DNA from: Pseudorhizobium flavum
GTDB lineage: Bacteria; Pseudomonadota; Alphaproteobacteria; Rhizobiales; Rhizobiaceae
Direction of reading: 5' to 3'
Assembly: GCF_902502825.2 (NCBI RefSeq)
Contig: NZ_LR723670.1
Location: 310,001 to 374,000, forward strand
Length of the DNA stretch: 64,000 nucleotides
Part shown: in pieces, positions 46,752 to 55,286 of the stretch
Layout: each line of letters starts with the position of its first letter
Numbering within the stretch: the stretch's first letter is position 1
Translations under genes and position numbers: made by a program
The notes under the pieces: generated by a model
Database searches by the model: none
What the model was told of the DNA's origin: nothing
Seen by the model: only the letters and a program-made list of their open reading frames with translations

Positions 46752-47633
46752 TCAGCCCAGGAACTCGGGACCTTCGCTGAGGGTGTTGTGATCGATCTCG
46801 CCGATCGCCTTCTCGTCTCGACCCTCGTAGTCGATCGATAGCAGAATATGTCGGATCACGTTGATCCGAGCCCGTCGCTTGTCGTTCGCCTTCACCACCG
46901 TCCACGGTGCATGCTTGGTGTGTGTCTTCTTCAGCATACGGTCGCGCGCATCGGTGAACTGGTCCCACTTCGTCAGTGCCGCAATGTCCATTGGCGAGAG
47001 CTTCCAAATCTTCAGCGGATCGTGGCGCCGGTCGTGAAAGCGCTTCAACTGCATCTCCTGGCCGATGTTCAGCCAGAACTTGAAGAAGTGGATTCCCTCA
47101 TCGACGATGAGTTCCTCGAACCGCGGCACTTCGTCGAGGAACTTCTTGCATTGTTCGGCGGTGCAGAAGCCCATGACCGGCTCCACCACGCCGCGGTTAT
47201 ACCAGGAGCGGTCGAAGAGCACGATCTCGCCAGCGGTCGGGAAGTGAGTGACATAGCGCTGGAAATACCATTGGCCGGCCTCCGTTTCAGTCGGCTTCGG
47301 CAACGCCACGATACGCGCCGAGCGCGGATTGAGGTAGGCGCGTATGGAGAAGATCGTGCCGCCCTTGCCGGCGGCGTCACGGCCCTCGAATACGGAGATC
47401 ACCCGCTTGCCGCTGGCGTTCAGCCAGAACTGCAGCTTGACCAGTTCGATCTGCAGTCGCTCCAGCGTATCCGCGTAGTCGCGCTTGTCCATCTTGTCGT
47501 CATAGGGATAGCCCTCTGAACCGAGCGCGTTCTTGTCGATCCAGTCCGGCAGCTTCGGATCGTCAATATCGAAGACGCGCCGACGCCCGCCGATCTCGAT
47601 GTCCACCGAACGGTCCTGTTTTGAGCTGCTCAA
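46752..47633 (-). CDS. ppk2: Polyphosphate kinase 2
   Basis: A 293-residue PPK2-family kinase that moves phosphate between polyphosphate and nucleotides. Walker [14 protein letters not shown] (about 78-90), Walker [15 protein letters not shown] (about 136-149), and the lid segment with [18 protein letters not shown] are all present. The start is TTG 47633, since no ATG lies in the conserved N-terminus and GAGGAGAAG lies just before. It lies next to phoR, divergent, which fits phosphate physiology; ppk2-phoR adjacency is known in Sinorhizobium. Confidence 0.93.
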   Translation of the reverse strand: MSSSKQDRSVDIEIGGRRRVFDIDDPKLPDWIDKNALGSEGYPYDDKMDKRDYADTLERLQIELVKLQFWLNASGKRVISVFEGRDAAGKGGTIFSIRAYLNPRSARIVALPKPTETEAGQWYFQRYVTHFPTAGEIVLFDRSWYNRGVVEPVMGFCTAEQCKKFLDEVPRFEELIVDEGIHFFKFWLNIGQEMQLKRFHDRRHDPLKIWKLSPMDIAALTKWDQFTDARDRMLKKTHTKHAPWTVVKANDKRRARINVIRHILLSIDYEGRDEKAIGEIDHNTLSEGPEFLG

Positions 47634-47776
47634 TCTCTTCTCCTCTCGTTGGACAACGCCGGCAAAACGACGGGACGCTTCCTCGTAATTTATCGTTCAT
47701 CCGCCGGGCGTCGATGTATATCTGTCATCAGGGCGGTTTAAGAGCCAGAAAATCTGGATGGGGAGGTGAGTCGCGC

Positions 47777-49021
47777 ATGGGTTCGCAGTGGGGGACATGG
47801 TTGAACAAGCGGTTCGGCGGCTCCTGGCTGCTGCTGCTTGCCCTGTCGCTGGCCGGGGCATTGAGCGTCTTCGCCGGCGTTCCGGTCTGGCAGGCAGGCC
47901 TTGCCTGGTTCGCGCTCGCCGGCCTCGTCCTCGCCGCCGATCATAAACCCGAGCCAGCGCCAGAGCGACCGGCGACCGCAGAGGAGCAGGCGCCGCACGA
48001 TGTCGCAGAGGTAATCTCTGCCGCGCTCAATGCGCTCGACATACCGACCCTCCTGCTCGACGGGGAGGCCAACGTGTTATCCCAAAATGCCGCGGCCGAC
48101 CGCCTCTTGGGCTCGCTGCCGCTTGGCGCTCATGTCGCTGGACGGCTGCGCTCCCCCGCGGTGCTGGACATCATCCGGGAGACACTGGCCACCGGCAGGC
48201 CGAACCAGATCGAGCATGTCGAGCGTCTGCCCTCGCAACAGGTCTACGTCGTCCGGATCGCGCCGGTTGACCTGCCCGGGCGGGACCAGCGGGACCGGCT
48301 GTACCTGCTCTCGTTTCGCGATGTGTCCGAACTGCATCGGCTCGACCGAATGCGTAGCGATTTCGTGGCCAATGCGAGTCACGAACTGCGCACACCGCTT
48401 GCGTCGCTGCGTGGTTTCATCGAAACCCTGCAGGGGGCGGCTAAGTCCGATCCGAAGGCCCAGGAGCGGTTCCTGTCGATCATGCTGGACCAGTCGACGC
48501 GTATGAGCCGGCTGATCGATGACCTTCTTTCCCTTTCCCGGCTCGAGTTGAGGTCGAATGTGGCGCCGGAGGGCAAGGTGAACCTCGTGCCCCTGCTTTC
48601 CCATGTCCGCGATGCACTCTCGCCTCTGGCAGAAGAACTCGGCGTGGAGATCAACCTTCATCTGCCGGAACGTGCGGTCGAAGTGACGGGTGACCGCGAC
48701 GAACTGGTGCAGGTGTTCGAGAACCTAGTGGAGAATGCCTGCAAGTACGGCCAGGACGGCAAGACCGTCGATGTCTTTCTGAAGTCTCCGGAAGCCGGGC
48801 CCGTCGAGGTCACCGTTGTCGATCACGGCCCCGGTATTCCCTCGGAGCACGTCCCTCGTCTGACGGAGCGCTTCTACCGCGTCAGCGTTGCCGATAGCCG
48901 CTCCAAGAAGGGAACCGGTCTTGGGCTTGCCATCGTGAAACACATCCTTACCCGTCATCGGGCAAGGCTGGTGGTCACGTCCGAGATAGGCAAGGGCAGC
49001 CAGTTCACCGTCCGCTTCTGA
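47777..49021 (+). CDS. phoR: Phosphate regulon sensor kinase PhoR
   Basis: A 414-residue kinase with two close membrane helices (about 15-34 and 35-54), a PAS domain (about 75-180, PTLLLDGEANVLSQNAAADR), HisKA with the phospho-acceptor His at about 201 in ANASHELRTPLASLRGF, N box VFENLVENACKYG, G1 VVDHGPGIP and G2 KGTGLGLAIVKHIL. PhoR phosphorylates PhoB under phosphate limitation. In Sinorhizobium and Agrobacterium phoR is followed by pstSCAB-phoU-phoB before gcrA; here gcrA follows directly, so those genes are missing from this place. GGGAGG lies ten bases before ATG 47777. Confidence 0.88.
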   Translation: MGSQWGTWLNKRFGGSWLLLLALSLAGALSVFAGVPVWQAGLAWFALAGLVLAADHKPEPAPERPATAEEQAPHDVAEVISAALNALDIPTLLLDGEANVLSQNAAADRLLGSLPLGAHVAGRLRSPAVLDIIRETLATGRPNQIEHVERLPSQQVYVVRIAPVDLPGRDQRDRLYLLSFRDVSELHRLDRMRSDFVANASHELRTPLASLRGFIETLQGAAKSDPKAQERFLSIMLDQSTRMSRLIDDLLSLSRLELRSNVAPEGKVNLVPLLSHVRDALSPLAEELGVEINLHLPERAVEVTGDRDELVQVFENLVENACKYGQDGKTVDVFLKSPEAGPVEVTVVDHGPGIPSEHVPRLTERFYRVSVADSRSKKGTGLGLAIVKHILTRHRARLVVTSEIGKGSQFTVRF

Positions 49022-49070
49022 GCCCGAATTCGTGCGGTGGGCGGCGAGATCTTGATCTGGCACGCGCAAC

Positions 49071-49097
49071 GAAAAAGCGGGCCCTCAAGGCCCGCTT
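49071..49097 (-). terminator. Rho-independent terminator after gcrA
   Basis: Perfect 9-bp stem AAGCGGGCC/GGCCCGCTT with loop CTCAA; on the minus strand it ends in TTTTTC, 20 bases after the gcrA stop. For phoR on the plus strand only TTCC follows, so it mainly serves gcrA. Confidence 0.8.
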
Positions 49098-49116
49098 CCA
49101 CCATCGGCATTTTGGA

Positions 49117-49644
49117 TCAGGCCCGTGCTGCAGCCTTCCGCCGGTCCGCCACTGGCTGATAAGCAAGGCGGGCATGATAGCCGCAATAGGGAGAGGCTTC
49201 CGAGGCGTCGACGCCGCAGAAGTGGAAGTCGTCCTTCAGCGGGTCTCCCATCGGCCACTTGCAGGTGCGTTCGGTCAGATCCGTCAGTGCAAGCTTGCGC
49301 GAGATCGGCACCACCACGTTGTTGGAAGGAACATAGGACATCTCGGGCACGGCAACCTCAACGTCATCCTTCAAAGCCGTCGCGCCGACCGTGCGGGCTA
49401 CGGGCCGGGTTGCAACGCGTGCCGGGTAGTTGGCCGGACGGGCCGGCGCTGCCGGGCGTTTGGCCGAGCGGCTAGCACCGGTCGATCCGCCTGCCTTGGC
49501 GCGTCCGGGAAGGTTCAGCCGGTGAACCTTGCCGATGACCGCATTCCGGCTGACCCCGCCCAATTGGGCCGCGATCTGGCTGGCGCTCAGGCCCTCCGCC
49601 CACAGTCTCTTCAGCTTTTCGACGCGCTCGTCTGTCCAGTTCAT
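49117..49644 (-). CDS. gcrA: GcrA cell cycle regulator
   Basis: A 175-residue alphaproteobacterial regulator that binds sigma-70 and promoters with CcrM-methylated GANTC. The N-terminal DNA-binding domain reads MNWTDERVEKLKRLWAEGLS, with AAQLGGVSRNAVIGKVHRL; a Pro/Ala-rich linker follows (about 55-95), and a C-terminal domain with TERTCKWPMGDP and FCGVDASEASPYCGYH (Cys pairs) that contacts sigma. ATG 49644 gives the standard start. The upstream region carries a dense GANTC cluster (49796-49871). Confidence 0.95.
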   Translation of the reverse strand: MNWTDERVEKLKRLWAEGLSASQIAAQLGGVSRNAVIGKVHRLNLPGRAKAGGSTGASRSAKRPAAPARPANYPARVATRPVARTVGATALKDDVEVAVPEMSYVPSNNVVVPISRKLALTDLTERTCKWPMGDPLKDDFHFCGVDASEASPYCGYHARLAYQPVADRRKAAARA

Positions 49645-49795
49645 GCCCGTTCTCCGCATTTGAACGTGTCCGGCATGCAGAATCCCCCGCCCTTGGCGCG
49701 AACGACAATTCGCGCCAGCTACTAGATATAGCTTGTTAGGTGACTAGTTCCGCCGCATGCAGTCTAGTTGTTGATTGGTAAACTACTGGGCCGGT

Positions 49796-49871
49796 GACTC
49801 CGTGGCAAGAGTCAGCGGAATCGGCACGAATCGATTTCCGGGTTTTCCCCAACTTGCTTTTCAAGCGAGTC
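49796..49871. promoter_or_regulatory. Cluster of five GANTC sites (CcrM methylation)
   Basis: GACTC at 49796, GAGTC at 49809, GAATC at 49818, GAATC at 49828 and GAGTC at 49867. GANTC is expected about once in 256 bases, so five in 76 bases is strong enrichment. CcrM methylates this site and GcrA reads it, so the region is likely cell-cycle controlled. Confidence 0.75.
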
Positions 49872-49914
49872 ATTTTTGTCACAGCCGCGAAGGTTGCAGG
49901 AAAGGGGGCTTTTG

Positions 49915-49943
49915 TTGACATCGCGGGGCGAAATGCCGATAGT
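49915..49943 (+). promoter_or_regulatory. Sigma-70 type promoter of argD
   Basis: TTGACA (49915-49920), 17-base spacer, GATAGT (49938-49943). Transcription would start near 49950, giving a leader of about 72 bases with a strong hairpin at its 5' end. Confidence 0.6.
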
Positions 49944-49949
49944 GCCGGC

Positions 49950-49973
49950 GCCGCCCGACAGGGCGGCATTTTT
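49950..49973 (+). other. Leader hairpin with T run before argD
   Basis: GCCGCCC/GGGCGGC with loop GACA, then ATTTTT. By itself it looks like a terminator. The segment CGGCATTT (49964-49971) can also pair with AAATGCCG (49931-49938), so two exclusive folds exist if transcription starts upstream of 49931. If it starts at 49950, it is a 5' stabilising hairpin or an early terminator. Confidence 0.5.
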
Positions 49974-50021
49974 GATTGATCGGGGCCACGCCCCTTGCAT
50001 CTCCTAGAGGAGCCGCTCCCC

Positions 50022-51218
50022 ATGGCCGAGGCCGCGCTGTTCGAAACCTATAACCGTGCTCCACTGCGCTTTGCGCGCGGCGAGGGTGTCTGGCTGGTGA
50101 CGGAGAGTGGTGAGCGCTATCTCGATTTTGCCGCAGGGATCGCAGTCAATTCCCTCGGCCACGCCCACCCGCATCTGGTGGAGGCTTTGAAGGCTCAGGC
50201 TGACAAGCTGTGGCACCTGTCGAACCTCTATGACATCCCTGGTCAGGAGCAACTGGCGCGCCGGCTGACGGAAGCGACCTTCGCCGACAGGGTCTTCTTT
50301 ACCAACTCCGGCGCCGAGGCGCTTGAATGCGCGATCAAGACGGCGCGGCGCTACCAGTTCAGCAAGGGGCATCCGGAGCGTTTCCATATCATCACCTTCG
50401 AAGGTGCCTTCCACGGTCGAACCTTGGCAACGATCGCCGCCGGCGGACAGGCGAAGTACCTCGAAGGTTTCGGTCCCAAGGTCAGCGGCTTCGATCAGGT
50501 GCCTTTCGGCGATCTGGACGCGCTGAAGGCTGCGATCACCGACGCCACCGCTGCCATCCTGATCGAGCCGGTGCAGGGCGAGGGCGGCCTGCGCCTGGTC
50601 TCCCGGGAGTTCATGCGGTCCCTGCGGGACCTCTGTGATGAGCACGGTCTCCTTCTCATCCTTGACGAGGTACAGTCCGGCGTCGGTCGGACCGGCAAGT
50701 TGTTCGCGCACGAGTGGTCCGGCATCGCGCCCGACATCATGGCAGTGGCGAAGGGCATCGGCGGTGGTTTCCCGCTCGGCGCCTGTCTTGCGACGGAAGA
50801 GGCGGCAAGCGGTATGAAGGCCGGCACGCACGGCACCACCTATGGCGGCAACCCGCTGGCCATGGCAGTCGGCAATGCCGTTCTCGACGTTGTGCTGGCC
50901 GAGGGCTTCCTCGACCACGTGCGTGATGTCGCGCTTGTCTTCCGGCAGGGCCTGGAGAGCTTGAAGGATCGGTTCCCTGATGTCATCGACGAGATTCGCG
51001 GCGAGGGCCTGATGCTCGGCATCAAGGCAAAGGTGCCGAATACCGAGCTGCTGATGGCCATGCGCGAGGAACGTATTCTCGCCGTGCCTGCGGGCGATAA
51101 CGTGCTGCGGCTCCTGCCGCCTCTGATCGTCACCGCCGAGGAGGCTCGCGATGGTCTTGCACGTATCGAGCGTGCCGCGGAGCGCCTGCACCAGTCGGGC
51201 TTGAAGAAATCAGCGTAA
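50022..51218 (+). CDS. argD: Acetylornithine aminotransferase
   Basis: A 398-residue class III PLP aminotransferase that makes N-acetylornithine (and can act on succinyl-DAP). [17 protein letters not shown] (about 95-111), the cofactor Asp in [14 protein letters not shown], the PLP Lys in [14 protein letters not shown] (about 248) and [10 protein letters not shown] are present. AGAGGAG fits ATG 50022. argF follows 33 bases later. As DapC, it may also serve the dapD/dapE path. Confidence 0.95.
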   Translation: MAEAALFETYNRAPLRFARGEGVWLVTESGERYLDFAAGIAVNSLGHAHPHLVEALKAQADKLWHLSNLYDIPGQEQLARRLTEATFADRVFFTNSGAEALECAIKTARRYQFSKGHPERFHIITFEGAFHGRTLATIAAGGQAKYLEGFGPKVSGFDQVPFGDLDALKAAITDATAAILIEPVQGEGGLRLVSREFMRSLRDLCDEHGLLLILDEVQSGVGRTGKLFAHEWSGIAPDIMAVAKGIGGGFPLGACLATEEAASGMKAGTHGTTYGGNPLAMAVGNAVLDVVLAEGFLDHVRDVALVFRQGLESLKDRFPDVIDEIRGEGLMLGIKAKVPNTELLMAMREERILAVPAGDNVLRLLPPLIVTAEEARDGLARIERAAERLHQSGLKKSA

Positions 51219-51251
51219 GGAGTGCGGGGCGCCGGAGCCCTCATTGAAGAC

Positions 51252-52169
51252 ATGGCATCACCCAAGCATTTTCTCGATCTTTCAGCCGTCGCCGCCGATG
51301 ACCTGCGGGTGATCCTCGATGACGCGCTCACACGGAAGCTGGCGACCAAGGCCGGCACGGCCGACAAGCCGCTCGCCGGCAAGATGCTGGCGATGATCTT
51401 CGAGAAGCCTTCTACGCGTACCCGCGTGTCCTTCGACGTCGGCATGCGCCAGCTCGGCGGGGAGACGCTCTTTCTCTCGGGTACCGAGATGCAGCTCGGC
51501 CGCGCGGAAACGATTGGCGACACCGCAAAGGTCCTCTCCCGCTATGTCGACGCGATCATGATCCGTACGACCGACCATTCGCGCCTCCTGGAGCTTGCCG
51601 AGCATGCGACCGTTCCGGTCATCAATGCCCTGACGGATGACACGCATCCCTGCCAGATCATGGCGGACATCATGACCTTCGAAGAGCATCGCGGACCGGT
51701 GAAAGGCAAGACGATCGCCTGGACGGGTGATGGCAACAATGTCCTCCATTCCTTCGTCGAGGGCGCCGCCCGCTTCGGTTACCGCATGAACATGGCTGTG
51801 CCGATGGGATCGGAGCCGTCGGACAAGTTCCTGAACTGGGCTCGCAACAACGGCGGCGACATCATGCTCTGCCATGACGCAGAGCGCGCCGTCTCCGGCG
51901 CGGACTGCGTCGTGACGGATACCTGGGTCTCCATGAACCAGGAGCACAAGGCACGCGGTCACAACATCTTCCAGCCCTATCAGGTAAACGTCGCGCTGAT
52001 GAAGCAGGCCAAGCCGGAAGCGCTCTTTATGCATTGCCTTCCGGCCCATCGTGGCGAGGAAGTGACCGACGAGGTCATCGATGGGCCGCAGTCGGTCGTT
52101 TTCGAGGAGGCGGAGAACCGGTTGCACGCCCAGAAGTCCATTCTTGCATGGTGTCTCGGCGCTCTTTGA
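51252..52169 (+). CDS. argF: Ornithine carbamoyltransferase
   Basis: A 305-residue carbamoyltransferase. The carbamoyl-phosphate motif [12 protein letters not shown] (about 55-66), [11 protein letters not shown] (about 131-141) and the Cys in [12 protein letters not shown] (about 261-272) are all present. It forms citrulline from ornithine and carbamoyl phosphate. ATG 51252 is taken ([11 protein letters not shown]), with the GAAGA of the preceding bases; the frame extends a few codons upstream without a better start. Part of the argD-argF-hslO unit. Confidence 0.95.
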   Translation: MASPKHFLDLSAVAADDLRVILDDALTRKLATKAGTADKPLAGKMLAMIFEKPSTRTRVSFDVGMRQLGGETLFLSGTEMQLGRAETIGDTAKVLSRYVDAIMIRTTDHSRLLELAEHATVPVINALTDDTHPCQIMADIMTFEEHRGPVKGKTIAWTGDGNNVLHSFVEGAARFGYRMNMAVPMGSEPSDKFLNWARNNGGDIMLCHDAERAVSGADCVVTDTWVSMNQEHKARGHNIFQPYQVNVALMKQAKPEALFMHCLPAHRGEEVTDEVIDGPQSVVFEEAENRLHAQKSILAWCLGAL

Positions 52170-52334
52170 GCCTGTTCTTGACTTCGGGCGGCCCCGATAC
52201 CACCTGTCGGCTATCGAGCCCTTCCCGGTGACGGAAGGGCATTCCATTATATTGCCGACAACTTTCACGCCCCGGCGGTTCCGTCGCCAGGCGCGCGTGC
52301 ACAAATTGGCCCGTTAGGCGCCAGGGAGCAGACC

Positions 52335-53324
52335 ATGGCGGAAGCCACTGTTGAACTGAGTGATTTCAACTTCGCCGGCGATGACCGGGTCGTCCCCTTT
52401 CAGGTGGAAGGTTTGGACGTTCGTGGCCGTGCGGTACAGCTTGGCCCGCTTCTGAACGCGATCCTCGGGCGCCATGAATATCCCGCGCCTGTGGCCCGCC
52501 TTCTGGCGGAGGCGATCGTGCTGACGGCGCTTCTGGGCACATCCCTGAAGTTCGACGGCAAGTTTACCGTTCAAACGAAGGGAGACGGACCCGTCGATCT
52601 TCTGGTGGCGGATTTTACGTCGCCCGACAGCCTGCGCGCCTACGCAAGGTATGACGAGGACGCGCTTGCTGCGGCAGTTGCAGACGGCAAGACGTCGCCG
52701 CCCGAACTGCTGGGCGCTGGCGTCCTTGCCTTCACCATAGACCATGGCCATGGCATGCAGCCCTACCAGGGCATCGTCCCGCTCGACGGCTCGTCGCTCG
52801 AGGAGATCGCCGGCGTCTATTTCCGCCAGTCGGAGCAGATACCCACCAAGGTGAGGCTGGGTGTGGCCGAGCTGCTGGATCGGGATGAGGCCGGCAAGCC
52901 GCGCCACAACTGGCGGGCGGGTGGACTGGTGGCGCAGTTCCTGCCACAGGCGCCCGAGCGCATGCGCCAGCCTGATCTCCATGGCGGCGATGGCGACGAG
53001 CGCGAGCATGACCACAGCGAGGACGATGCGTGGTCTGAGGCTCGCGTTATGGTCGAGACGATCGATACGGACGAACTGACCGATCCGCAGGTGCCGATCG
53101 AACGTCTGCTGTTCCGTCTGTTTCACGAGCGGGGCGTGAGGGTCTACAAGCCCCAGTCGGTCCTCGATCGCTGCAGCTGTTCGCGCGAGAGGCTCAAGGC
53201 CATTCTGGACAGCTTCAGCGCCGAGGAGATCGAGGCGAGCGAGCAGGACGGCGAGATTGCCGTCACCTGTGAGTTCTGCTCGACCACATACCGCTTCTCG
53301 CCGGAAGAGTTCACCGCGGCCTGA
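52335..53324 (+). CDS. hslO: Redox-regulated chaperone Hsp33
   Basis: A 329-residue holdase activated by oxidation. The zinc-binding redox switch is at the C-terminus: DRCSCSRER then VTCEFCSTTYRF, giving the C-x-C ... C-x2-C pattern. The N-terminal domain carries RGRAVQLGPLLNAILGRHEY. An insert rich in Asp, Glu and His (GDGDEREHDHSEDD, about 215-230) lies before the redox domain. AGGGAG precedes the ATG. Third gene of the argD-argF-hslO unit. Confidence 0.95.
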   Translation: MAEATVELSDFNFAGDDRVVPFQVEGLDVRGRAVQLGPLLNAILGRHEYPAPVARLLAEAIVLTALLGTSLKFDGKFTVQTKGDGPVDLLVADFTSPDSLRAYARYDEDALAAAVADGKTSPPELLGAGVLAFTIDHGHGMQPYQGIVPLDGSSLEEIAGVYFRQSEQIPTKVRLGVAELLDRDEAGKPRHNWRAGGLVAQFLPQAPERMRQPDLHGGDGDEREHDHSEDDAWSEARVMVETIDTDELTDPQVPIERLLFRLFHERGVRVYKPQSVLDRCSCSRERLKAILDSFSAEEIEASEQDGEIAVTCEFCSTTYRFSPEEFTAA

Positions 53325-53339
53325 CAGCCAGCCTTCGTC

Positions 53340-53732
53340 TCAGTTCAGCACTCTCAGAAGTCCCGGTGAATCCAGCGAGAACGCCGGGATTTCGACGTTG
53401 AATGCCTTCCCCTCGTCGTCTTCCATCCGGTAGTGGCCGAACATGATGCCGGAGGGCGTGTCGAGCGGGCAGCCGGAGGAATACTCGTAGGAATCACCTG
53501 GCAGGAGCCGTGGCTGCTCGCCCACCACTCCGGGACCTTCGACCTCGTCGACAAGGCCGTTCTGGTCAGTGATGTGCCAGTAGCGATGCGTCAGCCGCAC
53601 CGCCTGGTCCGAATGGTTCTCGATGACGATGTGGTAAGCCCAGACATAACGGCTATCCTCCGGACTGGATTGCTCCTCCAGATAATAGGGCTCGACGACG
53701 ACCTCTATGTCACATGTCCTGGCGCGGTACAT
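53340..53732 (-). CDS. apaG: ApaG-domain protein
   Basis: A 130-residue protein with one ApaG beta-sandwich domain: [27 protein letters not shown] split as [12 protein letters not shown] and [14 protein letters not shown] (about 29-57), then [20 protein letters not shown] and the end segment FGHYRMED. The E. coli counterpart is linked to stress and metal responses; its function is uncertain. It converges with hslO (15 bases) and lies downstream of metZ on the same strand. Confidence 0.92.
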   Translation of the reverse strand: MYRARTCDIEVVVEPYYLEEQSSPEDSRYVWAYHIVIENHSDQAVRLTHRYWHITDQNGLVDEVEGPGVVGEQPRLLPGDSYEYSSGCPLDTPSGIMFGHYRMEDDEGKAFNVEIPAFSLDSPGLLRVLN

Positions 53733-53903
53733 GCGCGACACCTTCTACCACATCCCATCCGATATGCTGCAGCTCCGCGAGAACGTCAAGAAACCCCGCG
53801 GTTTGGAGGAGAGCTCCGTGGCCTCTCGCGCGAAGTTTCGCCGGTTAAGGATAACCGGGGCGCCGACAGGCGGAACCTGCAACGCGCCCGGCGGAAGCCT
53901 CGG

Positions 53904-55088
53904 TCAACCCGGAAGCTTGTCCAGAGCCCTTGCGAAATCTTCAAGCAGGTCGTCAGTATCCTCTATACCCGCCGATAGCCGGAGCGTTCCCGGTGAGATG
54001 CCGAGCTCGGCCCGCGCCTCGTCAGTCAGGTTCTTGTGCGTCGTCGTCCCCGGATGGGTGATGAGGCTTTTGGCGTCGCCCAGATTGTTGGAGATTTTCA
54101 CCACCTCCAGCGCATTCTGCAATCCGAAGGCTGCGGCCTTGCCACCCTTGAGTTCGAGGCAGACGAGCGTCGAGCCGCCAGTCATCTGCTTGGCGATGAT
54201 GTCGGCCTGCGGATGGTCCGCGCGACCCGGATAGATGACCCTTGCCACCTTCGGATGGTTCGCCAGGAGATCGGCGATCCGGCCGGCATTTTTCGTCTGC
54301 TGGCGCACCCGAAGCGGAAGGGTTTCGATCCCCTTCAGCAGCGTCCACGCATTGAAGGGCGACATGGCAGGGCCCGTATGACGGAAGTAATCCTGGAGGC
54401 TTTCCTTGATCCACTCGCTGTCGGAAAGGACGACGCCGCCGAGGCAGCGGCCCTGTCCGTCGATGTGCTTCGTCGCGGAATAGACGACGACATGGGCACC
54501 GAGCTCCAGCGGCTTCTGGAAGAGCGGCGTCGCAAACACATTGTCCACCACCACCTTGGCGCCCGCCTGGTTTGCGAGCTTTGCAACGCCGGCGATGTCG
54601 ATCACCTCGAGTGTCGGATTGGTTGGGCTTTCCAGGAAGAAGACCTTGGTGTTCTTCCGGACCGCCCTTTCCCAGTTGGCAAGATCCCGCCCGTCCACCA
54701 GCGTACACTCCACGCCGTACTTCGGTGCAAGCGTCTCCACCACCCAACGGCAGGATCCAAACAGAGCCCGGGCCGCGACGATATGGTCGCCCGCCTTGAC
54801 TTGGCAAAGGATCGCTGCCGCGACCGCGGCCATGCCCGAGGCCATGGCGCGCGCATCCTCCGCACCTTCCAGCAGGCACATGCGCTTCTCGAACATGTCG
54901 TTGGTCGGGCTGCCGTAGCGGGCATAGATATAGCCTTCGCTCTCGCCCTTGAAGCGTGCCTCGGCCGCCTCCGCCGTCTCGTAGACGAAGCCCTGCGTCA
55001 GGTAGATGGCCTCGGAGGTCTCGCCATACTGGGAGCGGATCGTTCCGCCATGAACGAGCTGGGTTGCGGGGCGCCATTTCGTGGTCAT
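53904..55088 (-). CDS. metZ: O-succinylhomoserine sulfhydrylase
   Basis: A 394-residue Cys/Met-metabolism PLP enzyme that makes homocysteine from O-succinylhomoserine and sulfide. The PLP Lys207 lies in VVYSATKHIDGQGR, and RYGSPTNDMFEKRM, SPTNPTLEVIDIA and STLVCLELKGGK are family marks. ATG 55088 gives the usual start MTTKWRPATQ. Its leader carries a SAM-II riboswitch followed by a terminator, so it is shut off when SAM is plentiful. A 7-bp perfect hairpin without a T tract (53841-53858) lies beyond its stop. Confidence 0.94.
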   Translation of the reverse strand: MTTKWRPATQLVHGGTIRSQYGETSEAIYLTQGFVYETAEAAEARFKGESEGYIYARYGSPTNDMFEKRMCLLEGAEDARAMASGMAAVAAAILCQVKAGDHIVAARALFGSCRWVVETLAPKYGVECTLVDGRDLANWERAVRKNTKVFFLESPTNPTLEVIDIAGVAKLANQAGAKVVVDNVFATPLFQKPLELGAHVVVYSATKHIDGQGRCLGGVVLSDSEWIKESLQDYFRHTGPAMSPFNAWTLLKGIETLPLRVRQQTKNAGRIADLLANHPKVARVIYPGRADHPQADIIAKQMTGGSTLVCLELKGGKAAAFGLQNALEVVKISNNLGDAKSLITHPGTTTHKNLTDEARAELGISPGTLRLSAGIEDTDDLLEDFARALDKLPG

Positions 55089-55109
55089 GCGCTTGCACCT
55101 TTCAGACAC

Positions 55110-55140
55110 AAAAAAAACCGGTCGCGTCAGCAGACCGGTT
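55110..55140 (-). terminator. Intrinsic terminator of the metZ SAM-II riboswitch
   Basis: On the minus strand ACCGGTC/GACCGGT with a 9-base loop is followed by eight T (the A run 55117-55110). A sequence just after the aptamer (GACCGG, about 55152-55147) can pair with CCGGTC (55138-55133) instead and so act as an antiterminator. This makes a transcriptional off-switch. Confidence 0.85.
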
Positions 55141-55150
55141 TCGCCCCGGT

Positions 55151-55203
55151 CTTTTTAGCCACTTGTTTAACGTGGCTGCAAGCCGACCGGCCAAATCACC
55201 ACG
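55151..55203 (-). promoter_or_regulatory. SAM-II riboswitch
   Basis: On the minus strand CGTGGTGATTTG, GGCTTGCAGCCACGTTAAAC and GTGGCTAAAAAG follow the SAM-II consensus in order. P1 forms by CGTGG (55203-55199) and CCACG (55175-55171), and the 3' GTGGCTAAAAAG supplies the pseudoknot strand. It lies directly before the terminator of the metZ leader. Confidence 0.93.
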
Positions 55204-55286
55204 GGATAAAGCTGCCATAGCGCCGCTCCTCGCTTGCGTCAATGGCAGGCATTTGGTTTTGTCCGGCAGGACGGGAAAGAACGACG

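Larger units (their letters stand above)
49645..50021. other. gcrA-argD divergent intergenic region
   Basis: 377 bases without a gene. It holds five GANTC sites in 76 bases (49796-49871), a sigma-70 type promoter for argD (49915-49943), a strong leader hairpin (49950-49973), and the gcrA promoter somewhere on the minus strand. One more GANTC (GAATC near 49680) lies closer to gcrA. Confidence 0.7.

Noticed and set aside
53841..53858. A perfect 7-bp hairpin after metZ (CCGGTTA/TAACCGG) as a terminator
   Set aside because: No T run follows on either strand, so it is not reported as a terminator.
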